A stretch of 64,000 bases of DNA from Astragalus membranaceus (GCA_039519185.1 CM076851.1:47288751-47352750), one strand, 5' to 3'; counted from the first letter of the stretch, positions 22,538 to 33,437 are shown. Numbers and translations: made by a program. The notes: generated by a model not told the origin, from the letters alone.

Positions 22538-24817
22538 AAATTTAGTGTTAATTGAATTGGTAGAACGATTGAAGAAAATCGAGAATATGTTGTCTTTGAT
22601 GATTTGGTGTTTAGTGGGTAATTTTGAGCGTATTATTGTTGTTTTCAATTGGTGATTGGTGGTGGGAAGGGTGAAAAAATCAAGAGAATGAAAGAAAATT
22701 AGTCTGCTGTAGTTTCTGCCTGTCCGCGCGCCACTTGCGCGTAAGTCGCACACCGTGCGCAGCTGCAGTGCACGAGCAGTGGTGTTTCTGCCTCTCCGCG
22801 CGCCACTCGCGCGTAACTCACGCGCCGCGCGCGAGTCTGCGTTTTAAACTGCGTTCTGCGCAGCTAGGGCATTTTTTCCTGCATCCGTTTTCACTCTTTT
22901 GGGCATAACTTTGTCTCCGGAGCTCCGTTTGTGACGCGGTTTGTTGCGTTCTTCTCGTATCGCAGAGGGCTTCGATAAGAGAGCAGTTCCTGAGTTAGAA
23001 AACAGGGGAGATGAGGACGAAATTGGATCTTCCCAAAGCTAAGGTTAGGGTTTTCGCGAGTTGGGGGAGGAATTCCAAGGCTTTGCTCGTGTGTTGCTGT
23101 GGTTACTCGTTGGTGTCTTCAATCTTCTTCTACGGAGCTTACGTTTAAGAGGTAAGGGTGAGCGTTTCATTTGACATAATTGGGTAGACATAGGGTCTCG
23201 TGGGTTTTTGATGAAATTGGAATTTGTTGATGGATTTGATATGTTTGATGGTGTTCGATGGTTTGAAATTGTTGAAGAGCTTTGATGTTGTCTTGCTGAA
23301 TTTGATGTTGTTTCGAATGATTTGATGAATTGTTAGCATAAAATTTGATGATGTTTTGTGAATACATTTGGTGATTTCTCAATGAATTCTTGATAATTTA
23401 CTTTGGTGAGTTTTGATGAACTCGTGATGAAAATACTCGATGATTTCGTGATGGACCTTTGGTGAATGGAAATGATGAATAATTTTGTTTTTGAAGTCGA
23501 TGATATGAGTCACCTGTCTCCACTGGTTTTCACTGTTTTTCGCTGTTTTTCTTGCCGTTTTTCCCATTTTTCAAATGAGATATTTTTCCAAGGAAAATGT
23601 GATGTCTCGCTCTATAAAATGTGAGGTTTTTATCAATCCAAATGATGAGTTCACTTCTCCACAAATATGAAGTTTTACAATTTAAAATTATGGTGTTGTT
23701 CTCAAATGTAAATACAATGTTTTTCCAATTCAAATGAGATGTTTCCACTACTAAAAATGTGATGTTATGTTTATATAAATGAATTACTGTAAAGGGTTAT
23801 ACTACTAGTGTACTCCTTGACTATGGCTAGACTGTGGTTTAACACTAAGATCAGAATTTCTTTCACTGGTGTATTTACAAAGGCATCACCGAGAGTCTCG
23901 CAAATGTGGCCAATGCCTGTTGCAAGTAGTACCAGTTACCTGAGTAATCCCATAGTCAATCAGTTTACTATTTTATAACATACTAAGCTAAAAGATAACT
24001 GAAATATATATATGTATATATATATGCTTAATGATGATGATGGTATGTATGACTATGCTGAGGTGCAATACAATTTTGAGGAATATGACGAGTTCACTCT
24101 ATGAGTGATTATGATGATGTGATCTATATGATTTTGATGAATATGTCGGGTTCATTATAAGAGTATTTTTATGATGATGTGCCTTGAATGGTGTTTTTTT
24201 TTAGGATGACGATGATGAGTACTCCGGGTGAGTGTTTGATGAGTTGCACATGTGTTCATAGAGTCTCATGGCATGTGCATACTATGACGAATAGGCTTCG
24301 GCCTCTTATTGATGATGATATGCCTTGAGTGGTTCTTTTTTTATGATGATATGCCTTGAGTGGTTTATATGACGATATGGTACCATCATGCATATGCCCT
24401 GGAGGGGGTTGCATTTACACGCATTTTCATGACGGTGATTCCTTGAAATTAATTGTGTCTGAATTGATATTCTCTAATGATGAGTTTGATGATATTGCTG
24501 ATGTCGTATGATTTACTGTCCATATTTCTCTGTTTATGCTTGATTATGTTTTATTGAAATTCTCACCCCTTCTGCTTGGAATGTTGCTCTATTGTGGCAA
24601 CGCTGCAGGTAACCGCGAGTGAAGGACTTGCTGCCTTACTTTTAGCTTTTTGGGATGTATTTTGTGTCGCTCTCTGATACTGTAACACCTAGGGGGCGTG
24701 GGTGAAGTTGGATAATTTGTTTAATTAGTCGAATAATGACCTTTATTGTTATATTGAGATGTGTTTGAGAGTATTTGGTGAGATGGTGTTTATTCCGCTG
24801 TGATGTGCTTTATGAGG
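22516..24817 (+). repeat. Chromovirus 3' LTR, 3'-truncated
   Basis: Begins TGTAACGCCCC after a purine tract. It shares the hairpin (24246-24278) and conserved block (24561-24702) with the 5' LTR but differs much in its first 1.2 kb (different GC-rich segment at about 22720-22860, different spacing). It ends after TATTCCGCTGTGATGTG, lacking the last part and the terminal TGTTACA. Confidence 0.75.
23770..24050. other. Possible small insertion in the chromovirus 3' LTR
   Basis: About 280 bp here (starting near GAATTACTGTAAAGGG, ending near a TATATATATGC run) have no counterpart in the 5' LTR, whose flanking sequence is otherwise similar. It has no coding potential. Segments GACTATGG and CCATAGTC inside it are inverted copies, but I cannot define clean ends. 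Confidence 0.35.
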
Positions 24818-24821
24818 AGTG

Positions 24822-25660
24822 TAGCAATGACAGGGGAGTGTAGCATGATTATGCAAAACAAACTACCCTTGAAGTCAAAGGACCCTAGCAGCTTTACTAT
24901 ACCTTGTTCCATTGGAAATTTCTACTCTGGCCGTGCCTTATGTGACTTGGGTGCTAGCATAAATCTAATGCCAAAGTCCATATACACACAGTTTGCAGTA
25001 GGAACTGCCAGACCTACATCAGTGACTCTACAATTAGCTAACAGAACACTTGCTTATCCAGAAGGAATACTAGAAGATGTTCTAATAAAGGTAGATAAAT
25101 TTGTATTCCCTGTGGACTTTGTGATTCTGGAATTTGAAGCAGACAAAGAAGTGCCTATAATATTGGGAAGGCCATTTCTAGCTACTGGAAGAACACTAAT
25201 AGATGTGCAAAGAGGAGAATTGACCATGAGAGTCAATGACCAAGAAGTCAAATTTAATGTCCTTAATGCCATGAAGTTTCCAGACCCCAATACTGAAGAA
25301 TGCTCATTTGTGGTCTCTCTAGACCAAGTGGTTCAAAAACATTTTCAGAAAAGCACTGATCACTTGGAACAGCTGCTAAACAACAGTGAAGATTCAGGTT
25401 CTGGTGCAGAAACTACAGAACAGGTGGAACTAACAGTAAAAGAAGATTGGGCCAGAAAGTATGAATCTCTTGAGCAAGAAAATTCTGACATAAGAGAGAA
25501 TCTACCTTCCATTGAAAAACCACCTACTTTAGAGCTGAAGGAGTTACCTACCCACCTCAAATATGCCTATTTGGGGGAAGACAGAACCTTACCAGTTATA
25601 ATAGCTTCTGATCTATCAGATGAGCAGGAACAGGATCTGATTGGTACACTGCAGACATAA
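24822..25660 (+). pseudogene. Athila-like aspartic protease and linker
   Basis: Frame from the deletion junction to 25660. It contains FTIPCSIGNF, then the Athila active-site block ALCDLGASINLMP and the flap/hydrophobic motif VPIILGRPFLATGRTLIDV. Downstream is an acidic linker. The start codon and upstream gag tail are lost in the deletion at about 24818. It shifts to another frame near 25660 to reach RT. Confidence 0.85.
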
Positions 25661-26056
25661 AAGAGCAATTGGGTGGCAAATGTCTGATATTCAAGGTATA
25701 AGCCCCACCATCTGCATGCACAGAATTGTGTTAGAAGAAAACTCCAAGAACTGCATTGAAGGGTAGAGGAGACTGAATCTCATCATGAAAGAGGTGGTGC
25801 ATAAAGAGATTATCAAATGGTTGGATGCAGGTATTATTTACCCTATCTCTGACAGTGCATGGGTCAGTCCCGTGCAGTGTGTCCCAAAGCAAGGAGGGGT
25901 AACAGTAATCACTAATGAAATGAATGAACTGCTGCCAACCAGAACAGTAACAGGATGGAGGATTTGCATGGATTATAGGAGGTTAAACAAGGCTACAAGG
26001 AAATATCATTTCCCCTTGCCTTTCATTGACCAGATGCTGGACAGGTTAGCTGGGAA
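25661..26056 (+). pseudogene. Athila-like reverse transcriptase, 5' part
   Basis: This frame holds the region before RT motif 1 (one stop, TAG 25764), then DAGIIYPISDSAWVSPVQCVPK and CMDYRRLNKATRK. It is cut at 26056 by CACTA. The transposon plus its 3-bp duplication is 3600 bp, so the frame resumes unchanged at 29657. Confidence 0.85.
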
Positions 26057-26803
26057 CACTACAACATTTTTGGTCTTTAACAACATTTAAAAATTGTTGC
26101 CAGAACTATAAAAAATGTTGCCCGAAAGTATAGGCAACATTTTCCAGGTGTAGACTAAGCCAGTGTTACCTATTGTCTATGGCAACATTTTTTTGCACTT
26201 TCTGGCAACATTCTCGAAAAATGTTGCCTATAGGTTACGAAGAGGCAACATTTATCGTCGACACCTAACGCAACATTTAGAGAATGTTGCTACATTTAAG
26301 TACAGGTCATAACTGTTCCCTAAACATTAACAAAACAACATTTTATAACTGTTGTCTTTTATATAGACAACAATTTTTAACTGTTGTACATGGTATATAA
26401 GGAACAATTTTAACATGTAACTTTGTAGCTAAAAGTACCAAAAATATTTTGCAACTCTACTCTTAATTTTATTTTCATTTCACAAAATTATTAAAAATAC
26501 TATTACATTAAACAAACATCTTTACCTTAACATTATATATAATCCATAAACATACAAATAAAACTAAAATTTGATTATATATTCAACACAGTTAGCCTTA
26601 AATTTTAATGATATAATTGGTAAATTAAAATAAATGGATTAAGTGCAAAATATATAATGTATAAAAATTTTTAACAATCAAACTAGTTCAAACACCAATT
26701 CGAATCCATAATCATAAACAAACTGACATCGTAGTTTAATCAATTCCAATCCTAAAGGAAGAACTTATAATAAAAAACAAATCCAAAATGAATATATAGG
26801 GAA

Positions 26804-27419
26804 TCAAAGTTCTTCATCTTGAAACTCATCGAGATAATCTTCCAACACATCATCTTCATCTTCTCCAATGACATCGCCTAGCTCCAAACAGGTCCTAAAA
26901 TTGCAAACAATAAGACAGTGTGAGGAACCAACATAACAAATAATCAAGTTTGTAGTAGTTGATGAGAATATACACAGATGCCAATTCAGATGGCTTCAAT
27001 ATTGCAGCACAACCAGCAGCAAGAGCTGGAGCGATTTTCCAGGAAGCCATTAAGAGTGGATAGTTCCTAATACATAACATCATTCAATTAGCAGCTGATA
27101 TTTTAGATTCTGTGAATGCATCGGTTTCCTATGTAAGTAAAAACACTAGGACACTACATAAAAAGTTTATTAGTGCACTTTACATTAGCACATATTTATG
27201 CAATAACTAAACCAGATTATTTAATTGAAAAATAATGCATACATATAAGCAATGAAGAAAAAGCAGATACCATAGAGTAATTAATGCAACAACTCCAACC
27301 GGTTCTTTGAGAACATAGCTCTTGAAGGTGTCCATAGGAAGAGATACTTGAGCCTTTTGTTTTGCGTCCAACCCTTCAGCAAGCCCAGCATAGTACTCAA
27401 AACAACCAACAACATCATC
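26804..27419 (-). pseudogene. Captured aminoaldehyde/betaine aldehyde dehydrogenase (ALDH10-like) exons in CACTA
   Basis: Three exons on the minus strand: 27419-27271, 27066-26974 and 26894-26804. Each intron has GT/AG borders in the right phase (GTATCT...TTAG and GTATAT...TTAG). The joined frame stays open for 110 codons to TGA. It encodes [49 protein letters not shown] and [12 protein letters not shown], the ALDH10 stretch before and through the NAD-binding region. The last exon starts with TCLELG and then switches to an acidic tail with no ALDH similarity. The catalytic Glu and Cys region is absent, so no enzyme is made. ALDH10 enzymes oxidise aminoaldehydes. Confidence 0.87.
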
Positions 27420-27570
27420 CTAGATAGAATATGATGAAAACCACATAAATAAAAACTGTGACACTATAAATATAAGGAGCAAAGAAAAAGATTAGTTGTT
27501 TTATTGGTATATCAATTGAGAAGCACTTAAGATATTAAACGGAAGTGAAAAGCCTTTGAGAGAACCTACT

Positions 27571-27626
27571 GTGATGAAGGGCTTAAGGCTTTGGATATCA
27601 ACACCCTGCAACTGTCCAAACCTGTC
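27571..27626 (-). other. Exon-like segment upstream of the ALDH fragment
   Basis: On the minus strand a 52-base open stretch is bounded by TTGACAG and GTAGGT, good splice-site shapes, and could join in frame to the ALDH exon at 27419. It would encode FGQLQGVDIQSLKPFIT. I do not recognise it; it may be another captured exon. Confidence 0.35.
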
Positions 27627-27794
27627 AAACACCACAAGTCAATCCAAAGTTAAAATTTGAACAATGCATGTCAATCTCTTATTTGAATTCTTTACAGCAA
27701 ATGGAAAGGGGTGAGAATAATTTAGCAATTACACCAACTGATAGAACTAGAGTTTAAATTAACTGATAAATACAAAATGACCTGAAATAACATG

Positions 27795-28016
27795 TTTAAT
27801 TCATCAGTAAAAATAATTTTAAAGATGCAACCAACTCCATTTTTAAGAGTAATAAACCTCTCTCCAACCAACAGTGGTCATTTACCATCTCTTTCACGCA
27901 AGATACTTGCATTGAATTCAACTTCACTCCCATTAGATCCAAACTCACCATTGAGAGCACAGATCTCTATCTTAATTGAGGAAAGAAGACTACCATTGAC
28001 TATAGAATGAGATCTA
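27795..28016 (-). pseudogene. Captured CALMODULIN-BINDING PROTEIN 60-like fragment in CACTA
   Basis: The minus frame reads IKIEICALNGEFGSNGSEVE, then FNASILRERDGK, a stop (TGA), then PLLVGERFITLKNGVGC and FTDE. That order (ALNGEFG, REREGK, PLL-G, LKNGVG, FTD) matches the conserved DNA-binding region of the plant CBP60 family, which includes immune regulators such as SARD1 and CBP60g. It is a fragment with at least one stop. Identification rests on motif order recalled from the family. Confidence 0.65.
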
Positions 28017-29653
28017 ACATCAAATAGAGGCTTTAATGTTCTTGGATTGCTACTTGTACCTTTGGTTCATAATCCGGACCAAGAAGAACATTAGGCTTTA
28101 ATTCTATCTTATTTTTAGTACTAATTTAGTACTAATACTAGATCTCACAGAAATCTATCATGAGCTAAAATTGTCATTTATAATGAGTTTAGCAGTACCA
28201 TGCAATGCACTGCGCCAACATAATAATTCAAGAACTGGATGAACAACTAAAACGAAATGAAAGAAAATTACACAATGGAATGAGAAGCTACTACGTGTAG
28301 GGAGGGACTAACCATTGAACTGTTGATCCTTTAAGCTAGACCTTTGATTCACCCTCACTGACTTCAATTCCTTTAATGTGAAATCAAAATGGAAACATGA
28401 GGACTTTCAAAAACATCAAGTAATACAACAAATTCTTTCAACAAGAACCAAAATTGTATACATGCCAAAGAGGACTTTCAAGACAAGTAGAGAACTTGAA
28501 ACATGAGCTAACCTTAAGGGATACACATCACACTAAAAACAATGAAAATATGCATTTCAAGCTCACACACTTAAGTCTTTAACAGTAGACAGCAATCTGA
28601 TTAGCCTCCTAAAGTATTTTACAGAGAAAATTTGCAAGGAAGCTTAACAAAGAATAGCAGCAACACCTGTAAAACAAGCCAGTTATATTGACCCTTGGAC
28701 TTCGTATGTTCTTTGAATTTCCTTCTAGGAAAATAACATTGTTCATCAAATTTTACAGCCATTTGCATACATGAAGAGAATAAAATAGAACACTTCCAGT
28801 TTTTGAGGCAAAGCTTATGCACACATTGAGAAGTATAATCAAAATACCATATGACCAGAAAAAACCATCCAAATTTCAAAGTACTCTCTGTCCTGTACAA
28901 AAAAACAAAGAGCATATTTAGAATCAAGAATATGGCTAACTAGAAAAGATTAACTGGAGAGATGAATAACTAAACAAAGGGCAAAGCGAAAGGAGAGAAA
29001 TAGAGCTACAGCCGCAATTGGAGAGAGAGAGTGAGAGAGATTGTGGTGCTTACCCTAAAAATCAGTTCACCTCAAATGGAAGAGACAAACCGTCGTGCTT
29101 GTGGTGAGACGGAATCGAAGATGGCAGAACCGTTCAACTGGAGCGTGAGAGGTTTCTTTGACTCAAATGGAACGGGTTTCACAATGTTGAAGGAATGGGG
29201 TTTAGGATGGAGAAGCTCGAACAGTGGATGGAAGAGAGAAGAATCGAGGTTTCAGAGTGGGGTTGCTACGTGAGATGGGAACAGAGGATTGGGGTTGCTG
29301 CGTTTAGGGTTTGCTGTGTGAGATGGGAAGAGCGGAGGAGAAGGGAAGAGTGGAGAACGAAATTGGTTTCAGCGTGAACGAAACGTGTTTTTGTTCTCAT
29401 TTGGGACACGTGAGGGACAGTGGTGAAAGTTTAGGGAACAGTTATTAAATGTTGCAAACGAAACAGGATAGCAACAATCTAAAAATGTAGTCATATAGAA
29501 TTTAAGGAACCTTTATTCAGTGTTGCCAAAAGAGTGTGCTATAAAACATTGATTTAGAGGCAACAGTTCCCAAATGTTGTCTGATATGATTTAAGCAACA
29601 TTTTTTGCATGTTGTCAAAGGATGTGTTGCTAGAGACAAAAAATGTTGTAGTG
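28017..29653 (-). other. CACTA right half: unassigned interior and subterminal repeats
   Basis: 28017-29000 is AT-rich with a 102-codon minus ORF (28619-28927) that I cannot assign. 29000-29400 is GA-rich on the plus strand (CT-rich on the minus), resembling a promoter-proximal leader for minus-strand transcription into the captured exons. 29430-29653 holds the subterminal AAATGTTGC repeats and the TIR. Confidence 0.45.
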
Positions 29654-29656
29654 GAA

Positions 29657-30716
29657 AGAATTCTATTGTTTTCTAGATGGTTATTCTGGTTATAACCAGA
29701 TAGCAATAGTCCCTGAAGACCAGCAAAAGACCACATTCACATGTCCATATGGCACTTTTGCATTCAGAAGGATGTCATTTGGTCTATGTAATGCACCTGC
29801 CACCTTCCAGAGATGTATGATGGCAATCTTCTCAGACTTCATTGAAAGATCTATGGAGGTATTCATGGATGACTTCTCTGTGTTTGGGGAAACATTCCAT
29901 CTATGCTTGTCCAACTTGGAAGAAATTCTAATAAGGTGTGAGGAGACTAACCTAGTACTGAATTGGGAAAAATGCCATTTCATGGTACAAGAGGGTATTG
30001 TCTCGGGGCACAGAATCTCCAAGAAGGGGCTGGAAGTGGACAGAGCAAAGATAGAAGTCATAGAAAGGCTACCTCCTCCAACAAACATCAAAGGCATCAG
30101 AAGTTTTTTGGGACATGCTGGATTCTATAGGAGGTTCATAAAAGATTTTTCAAAAATCTCCAAGCCTCTGTGCCAACTGTTGCAGCATGATATCCCTTTC
30201 ATATTTGATGAAGATTGTATGCAAGCCTTCAAGAAACTAAAGAAAGTTTTAATAACTGCACCAGTTATTGTAGCTCCTGACTGGAGTAAGCCTTTTGAGC
30301 TTATGTGTGATGCAAGCGACTTTGCCATTGGAGCTGTACTGGGGAAAAGGTATGATAAAATTTTTCATTCAATTTATTATGCTAGCAGAACACTAATAGA
30401 AGCTCAATTGAATTACACAGTCACAGAAAAAGAACTTTTGGCTGTTGTCTTTGCATTTGACAAGTTTAGATCATACTTGGTGGGTACTAAAGTGATTGTC
30501 TTCACAGACCACTCTGCCATCAAGTATCTGATCACTAAAAGAGATGCAAAGCCAAGGCTTATTAGATGGGTTCTCCTACTTCAAGAATTTGATTTAGAAA
30601 TTCGTGATAAAAAAGGAGTGGAGAACCAAGTTGCTGATCATTTATCCAGAATAGAAAGAGAAATTGCAGGTACAGCAGGAGGAGAAATCAAGGAACACTT
30701 CCGCAGTTGGCAATAA
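29657..30716 (+). pseudogene. Athila-like reverse transcriptase (3' part) and RNase H
   Basis: Continues the frame broken by [37 protein letters not shown] and the catalytic box [11 protein letters not shown] (FMDD variant of YxDD). RNase H follows with [30 protein letters not shown] and [11 protein letters not shown], ending with [10 protein letters not shown]. This stretch is open to 30716, then the frame shifts for integrase. Confidence 0.88.
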
Positions 30717-32072
30717 CTGCTGAGGCAACAACCGCTATAGCGGTTAGCGCTATCACGGTAGACGCTGCAGCGCCCGAACCTTCGACGCCTTGGTATGCTG
30801 ACATTGTAAATTTTCTGGTTAGCAAGGTGGTGCCTGTTGAAATGAATTATCAGCAAAAGAGGAGGTTCTTCCGCACAGTAAAACACTATTATTGGGATAA
30901 ACCTTTTCTCTACAAGAAGTGTCAGGACCAATTGATGAGAAGGTGCCTTGCAGAGGAAGAGCAAAACCAAGTGCTACAGCATTGCCATGCTGCACCTTGT
31001 GGTGGGCATTTTGGTGGGATCAGAACAGCTGCAAAGTTATTGCAATCAGGTTATTACTGGCCTACACTGTTTAAAAATGCTCAGGACTTGGTGAAAAGAT
31101 GTGACAGATGCCAGAGAACAGGGAATATATCAAATAAACATGAGATGCCATTGACAAACATCCTGGAAATAGAACTCTTTGATATTTGGGGAATGGATTT
31201 CATGGGCCCTTTCCGTCCATCTCATGGAAATATTTATATCTTAGTAGATGTGGATTATGTTTCAAAGTGGGTAGAGGCTGTTGCTCTACCCAACAATGAT
31301 GCTAAGTCCGTGAGCAAATTTTTGTTAAAAAATATATTTACCAGATTTGGAACTCCTAGAGCCATTATTAGTGATGAGGGATCTCATTTTTGCAACAAAT
31401 TAATTGAGACCCTCTTGGCTAAATATGGAGTCAAACACAAAATTGTCACTGCTTACCATCCACAAACAAGTGGTCAAACTGAGTTATCCAACTGAGAAAT
31501 CAAGAGGATACTTGAGAAAATGGTAGGGCCTACAAGGAAAGAATGGTCAATGCACTTAGATGATGCCTTGTGGGCCTATAGGACAGCTTTCAAAACACCC
31601 TTAGGGATGTCTCCTTATAGGCTTGTCTATGGAAAAGCTTGTCACTTGCCTATTGAGCTACAACACAAAGCCCATTGGGCCTTGAAAAAGCTCAACTTTG
31701 ACTACAATGGAGCAGGAGGTGCTAGAATGCTGCAATTGCATGAGCTGGAAGAAATTAGGCATTTTGCCTATGAAAATGCAGCAATTTACAAGGAAAAAAC
31801 CAAGGTATGGCATGACCAGAAAATACAAAGAAGAGAGCTGATTGAAGGAGGGCAAGTGTTGCTGTTCAATTCAAGGCTGAAGTTATTCCCTGGGAAATTG
31901 AAGTCAGATGGTCAGGTCCCTTCAGGTTAGTGAAGCTATACCCTCATGGTGCAGTGGACCTCTATGATGAAGCAACTAACACCACCTTCAAAGTAAATGG
32001 TCAAAGGGTCAAACAATACCTTCGTGAGAATGTGGTAAGAGGCAAAACCACAATTGAATTAAAAGACCTCTA
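30707..32072 (+). pseudogene. Athila-like integrase
   Basis: The first 23 codons are an Ala/Thr/Val stretch encoded by a copy of the dispersed CGCTACAGCG motif (30731-30774). Then come an HHCC domain ([20 protein letters not shown]) and a core with D (GMDFMGPF), D ([10 protein letters not shown]) and E ([12 protein letters not shown]). An in-frame TGA at 31493 immediately follows the Glu motif; reading continues in the same frame to 31930 ([20 protein letters not shown]). A frameshift near 31900 moves the last part ([18 protein letters not shown]) to another frame ending at 32072. No chromodomain. Confidence 0.87.
30731..30774 (+). repeat. Dispersed CGCTACAGCG-type motif between RNase H and integrase
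   Basis: ACCGCTATAGCGGTTAGCGC then TATCACGGTAGACGCTGCAG then CGCC. It lies at the RNase H/integrase junction. Confidence 0.75.
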
Positions 32073-32566
32073 ATAAAAAGAGGAAATCTGACTGAAGACT
32101 CTTAAATCAAGCGCTCTTGGGAGGCACCCCAAGGATTTAAACAAATTTTTTTGTGTTGAGTCTTTCTTTTTGTAGGAATCTAGTTGAAAGGTACAAAGAT
32201 TGAACATTAGCGTTGCAGCGTGTAACGTTGCCAAGACGCTACAGTGGTTGTTGTGGGGAGCTGACCAAAGTCAAACAAAAAAATAAAAAATTTCTCACTA
32301 AATGGTGACGTGGCAGTTTTCAGAGCCTTATCCTAACTGCTCCAACAGCAGAGTCAAGTCACTTCACCCACGTTTCACTTTTCTCTCTCTCCTTTATCAC
32401 ATCACAATGGTCACTTCGCAAATTCAACTCCCCACGCACGCACGTTTTATACCTTCGTCGTTACCTGTCACCACCCACAACTCTCTTCTCTTCTTGTTTT
32501 CCAACACAGAAATAAACCATTCCCAAAAAACCTCACCGTCCCAATTCAAACTGATTAAGTCACGCC
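32073..32566 (+). other. Spacer between Athila pol and ORF3
   Basis: About 490 bp without a credible ORF. It contains one weaker motif cluster at 32210-32249 (CGTTGCAGCG, CGCTACAGTGG). A CT-rich leader precedes the ORF3 start codon. Confidence 0.5.
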
Positions 32567-33364
32567 ATGACAAAGAAGCAAGTAGCCTCCAAAAGATCTG
32601 AAAAAAGATCCAACGAAGAACCAGAATCATCAAAGCCAAAAATGGTAACTTCTGATCCTCAGAAATTTTGGCAAATAGAGTTTATTGCTGAAAGAGGCTT
32701 TAAAACTGATAAAGCTCCTGAAGCGTTCACGACAGTCGTTACAGCACTAGGGTGGGAGCATTTTATTAAGCACAGAAAGCAGTATCTGGTCTCTTTGGTT
32801 AGAGAGTTCTACTCAGGTATAGAAGAACCCAAGGATGGAAAGCCCCAAACCTATTCTCTGGTTAGGGGTGAAACGGTGAATTTCAATGCAAGGACCATCA
32901 ATGATCTGTTCCATCTTGGCTATCAAGGAAAAGCGTTGGAGAATAAGGTAAAATCCTGGAGAAAAGAAGAAATGGAGGGAGTTAGAGAAAGGATATGTGT
33001 GGAAGGGTCCAAGTGGGAGAAATTTGGTGCTGAGTACAAAATTAAGAAGTCCTATCTGTGCGAGGAAGCCGATTTGTGGTGCAGCTTCATCAAGCACTCA
33101 CTGTTGCCAACCTCCCACACCACCTTTGTGGAGAAGGAGAGGCTGATTGTCATAGATGCCATCATGGCAGGAGATGATATTGATGTGGGAAAGTCGATTG
33201 CGAAGGAGATAGAGAAATGTAGAGTCAAAAAGGGAGGTAACATCTATTTTCCATGCTTAATCACTGATTTGTGTTTGAATGCTGATGTTGAGGTTCAGAA
33301 AAAGGAAGAAAGGAGATCCCCACAGGGAGCTTTTCCCTGTATGTTCAAACCCAAGTAGAAGCCT

Positions 33365-33437
33365 GCCGCTACAGCGGCTGTTGACAATGTGATGCTATAG
33401 CGTCTGGCGCTACAGCAGCAGTCTATCTGCCGCTTTG
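33365..33437 (+). repeat. Dispersed CGCTACAGCG-type motif cluster inside ORF3
   Basis: Contains CCGCTACAGCGGCTG, GATGCTATAGCGTCTGG and CGCTACAGCAGC. The second ORF3 stop (TAG 33398) lies in the CTATAG form of the motif. Confidence 0.75.

Larger units (their letters stand above)
17311..24817 (+). mobile_element. Tekay-like chromovirus (Ty3/gypsy with chromodomain), RT deleted, nested in Athila gag
   Basis: 5' LTR 17311-19499, primer site 19504-19515 (TGGTATCAGAGC), gag-protease, integrase with C-terminal chromodomain, purine tract, then a 3' LTR from 22516 whose 3' end is missing. The RT and RNase H domains (normally over 1 kb) are absent between 21213 and 21225. The 3' LTR stops about 180 bp short where Athila protease resumes near 24818, so one deletion removed the LTR end and neighbouring Athila sequence. 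Target duplications cannot be checked; the left flank is GGAAG. Confidence 0.85.
26057..29653 (-). mobile_element. CACTA (En/Spm-type) transposon carrying host gene exons
   Basis: Ends are CACTACAACATTTTTG and, inverted, CAAAAAATGTTGTAGTG, giving a TIR of about 13 bp with the canonical CACTA start. GAA flanks both sides (26054-26056 and 29654-29656), the 3-bp duplication expected for CACTA. Both subterminal zones are dense in GGCAACATTT/AAATGTTGCC motifs in both orientations (26057-26390, 29430-29650), the usual transposase-binding arrangement. No transposase ORF is recognisable, so it is non-autonomous. The interior has exons of an aldehyde dehydrogenase (26804-27419) and a CBP60-like fragment (27795-28016), both on the minus strand. 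Confidence 0.9.
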
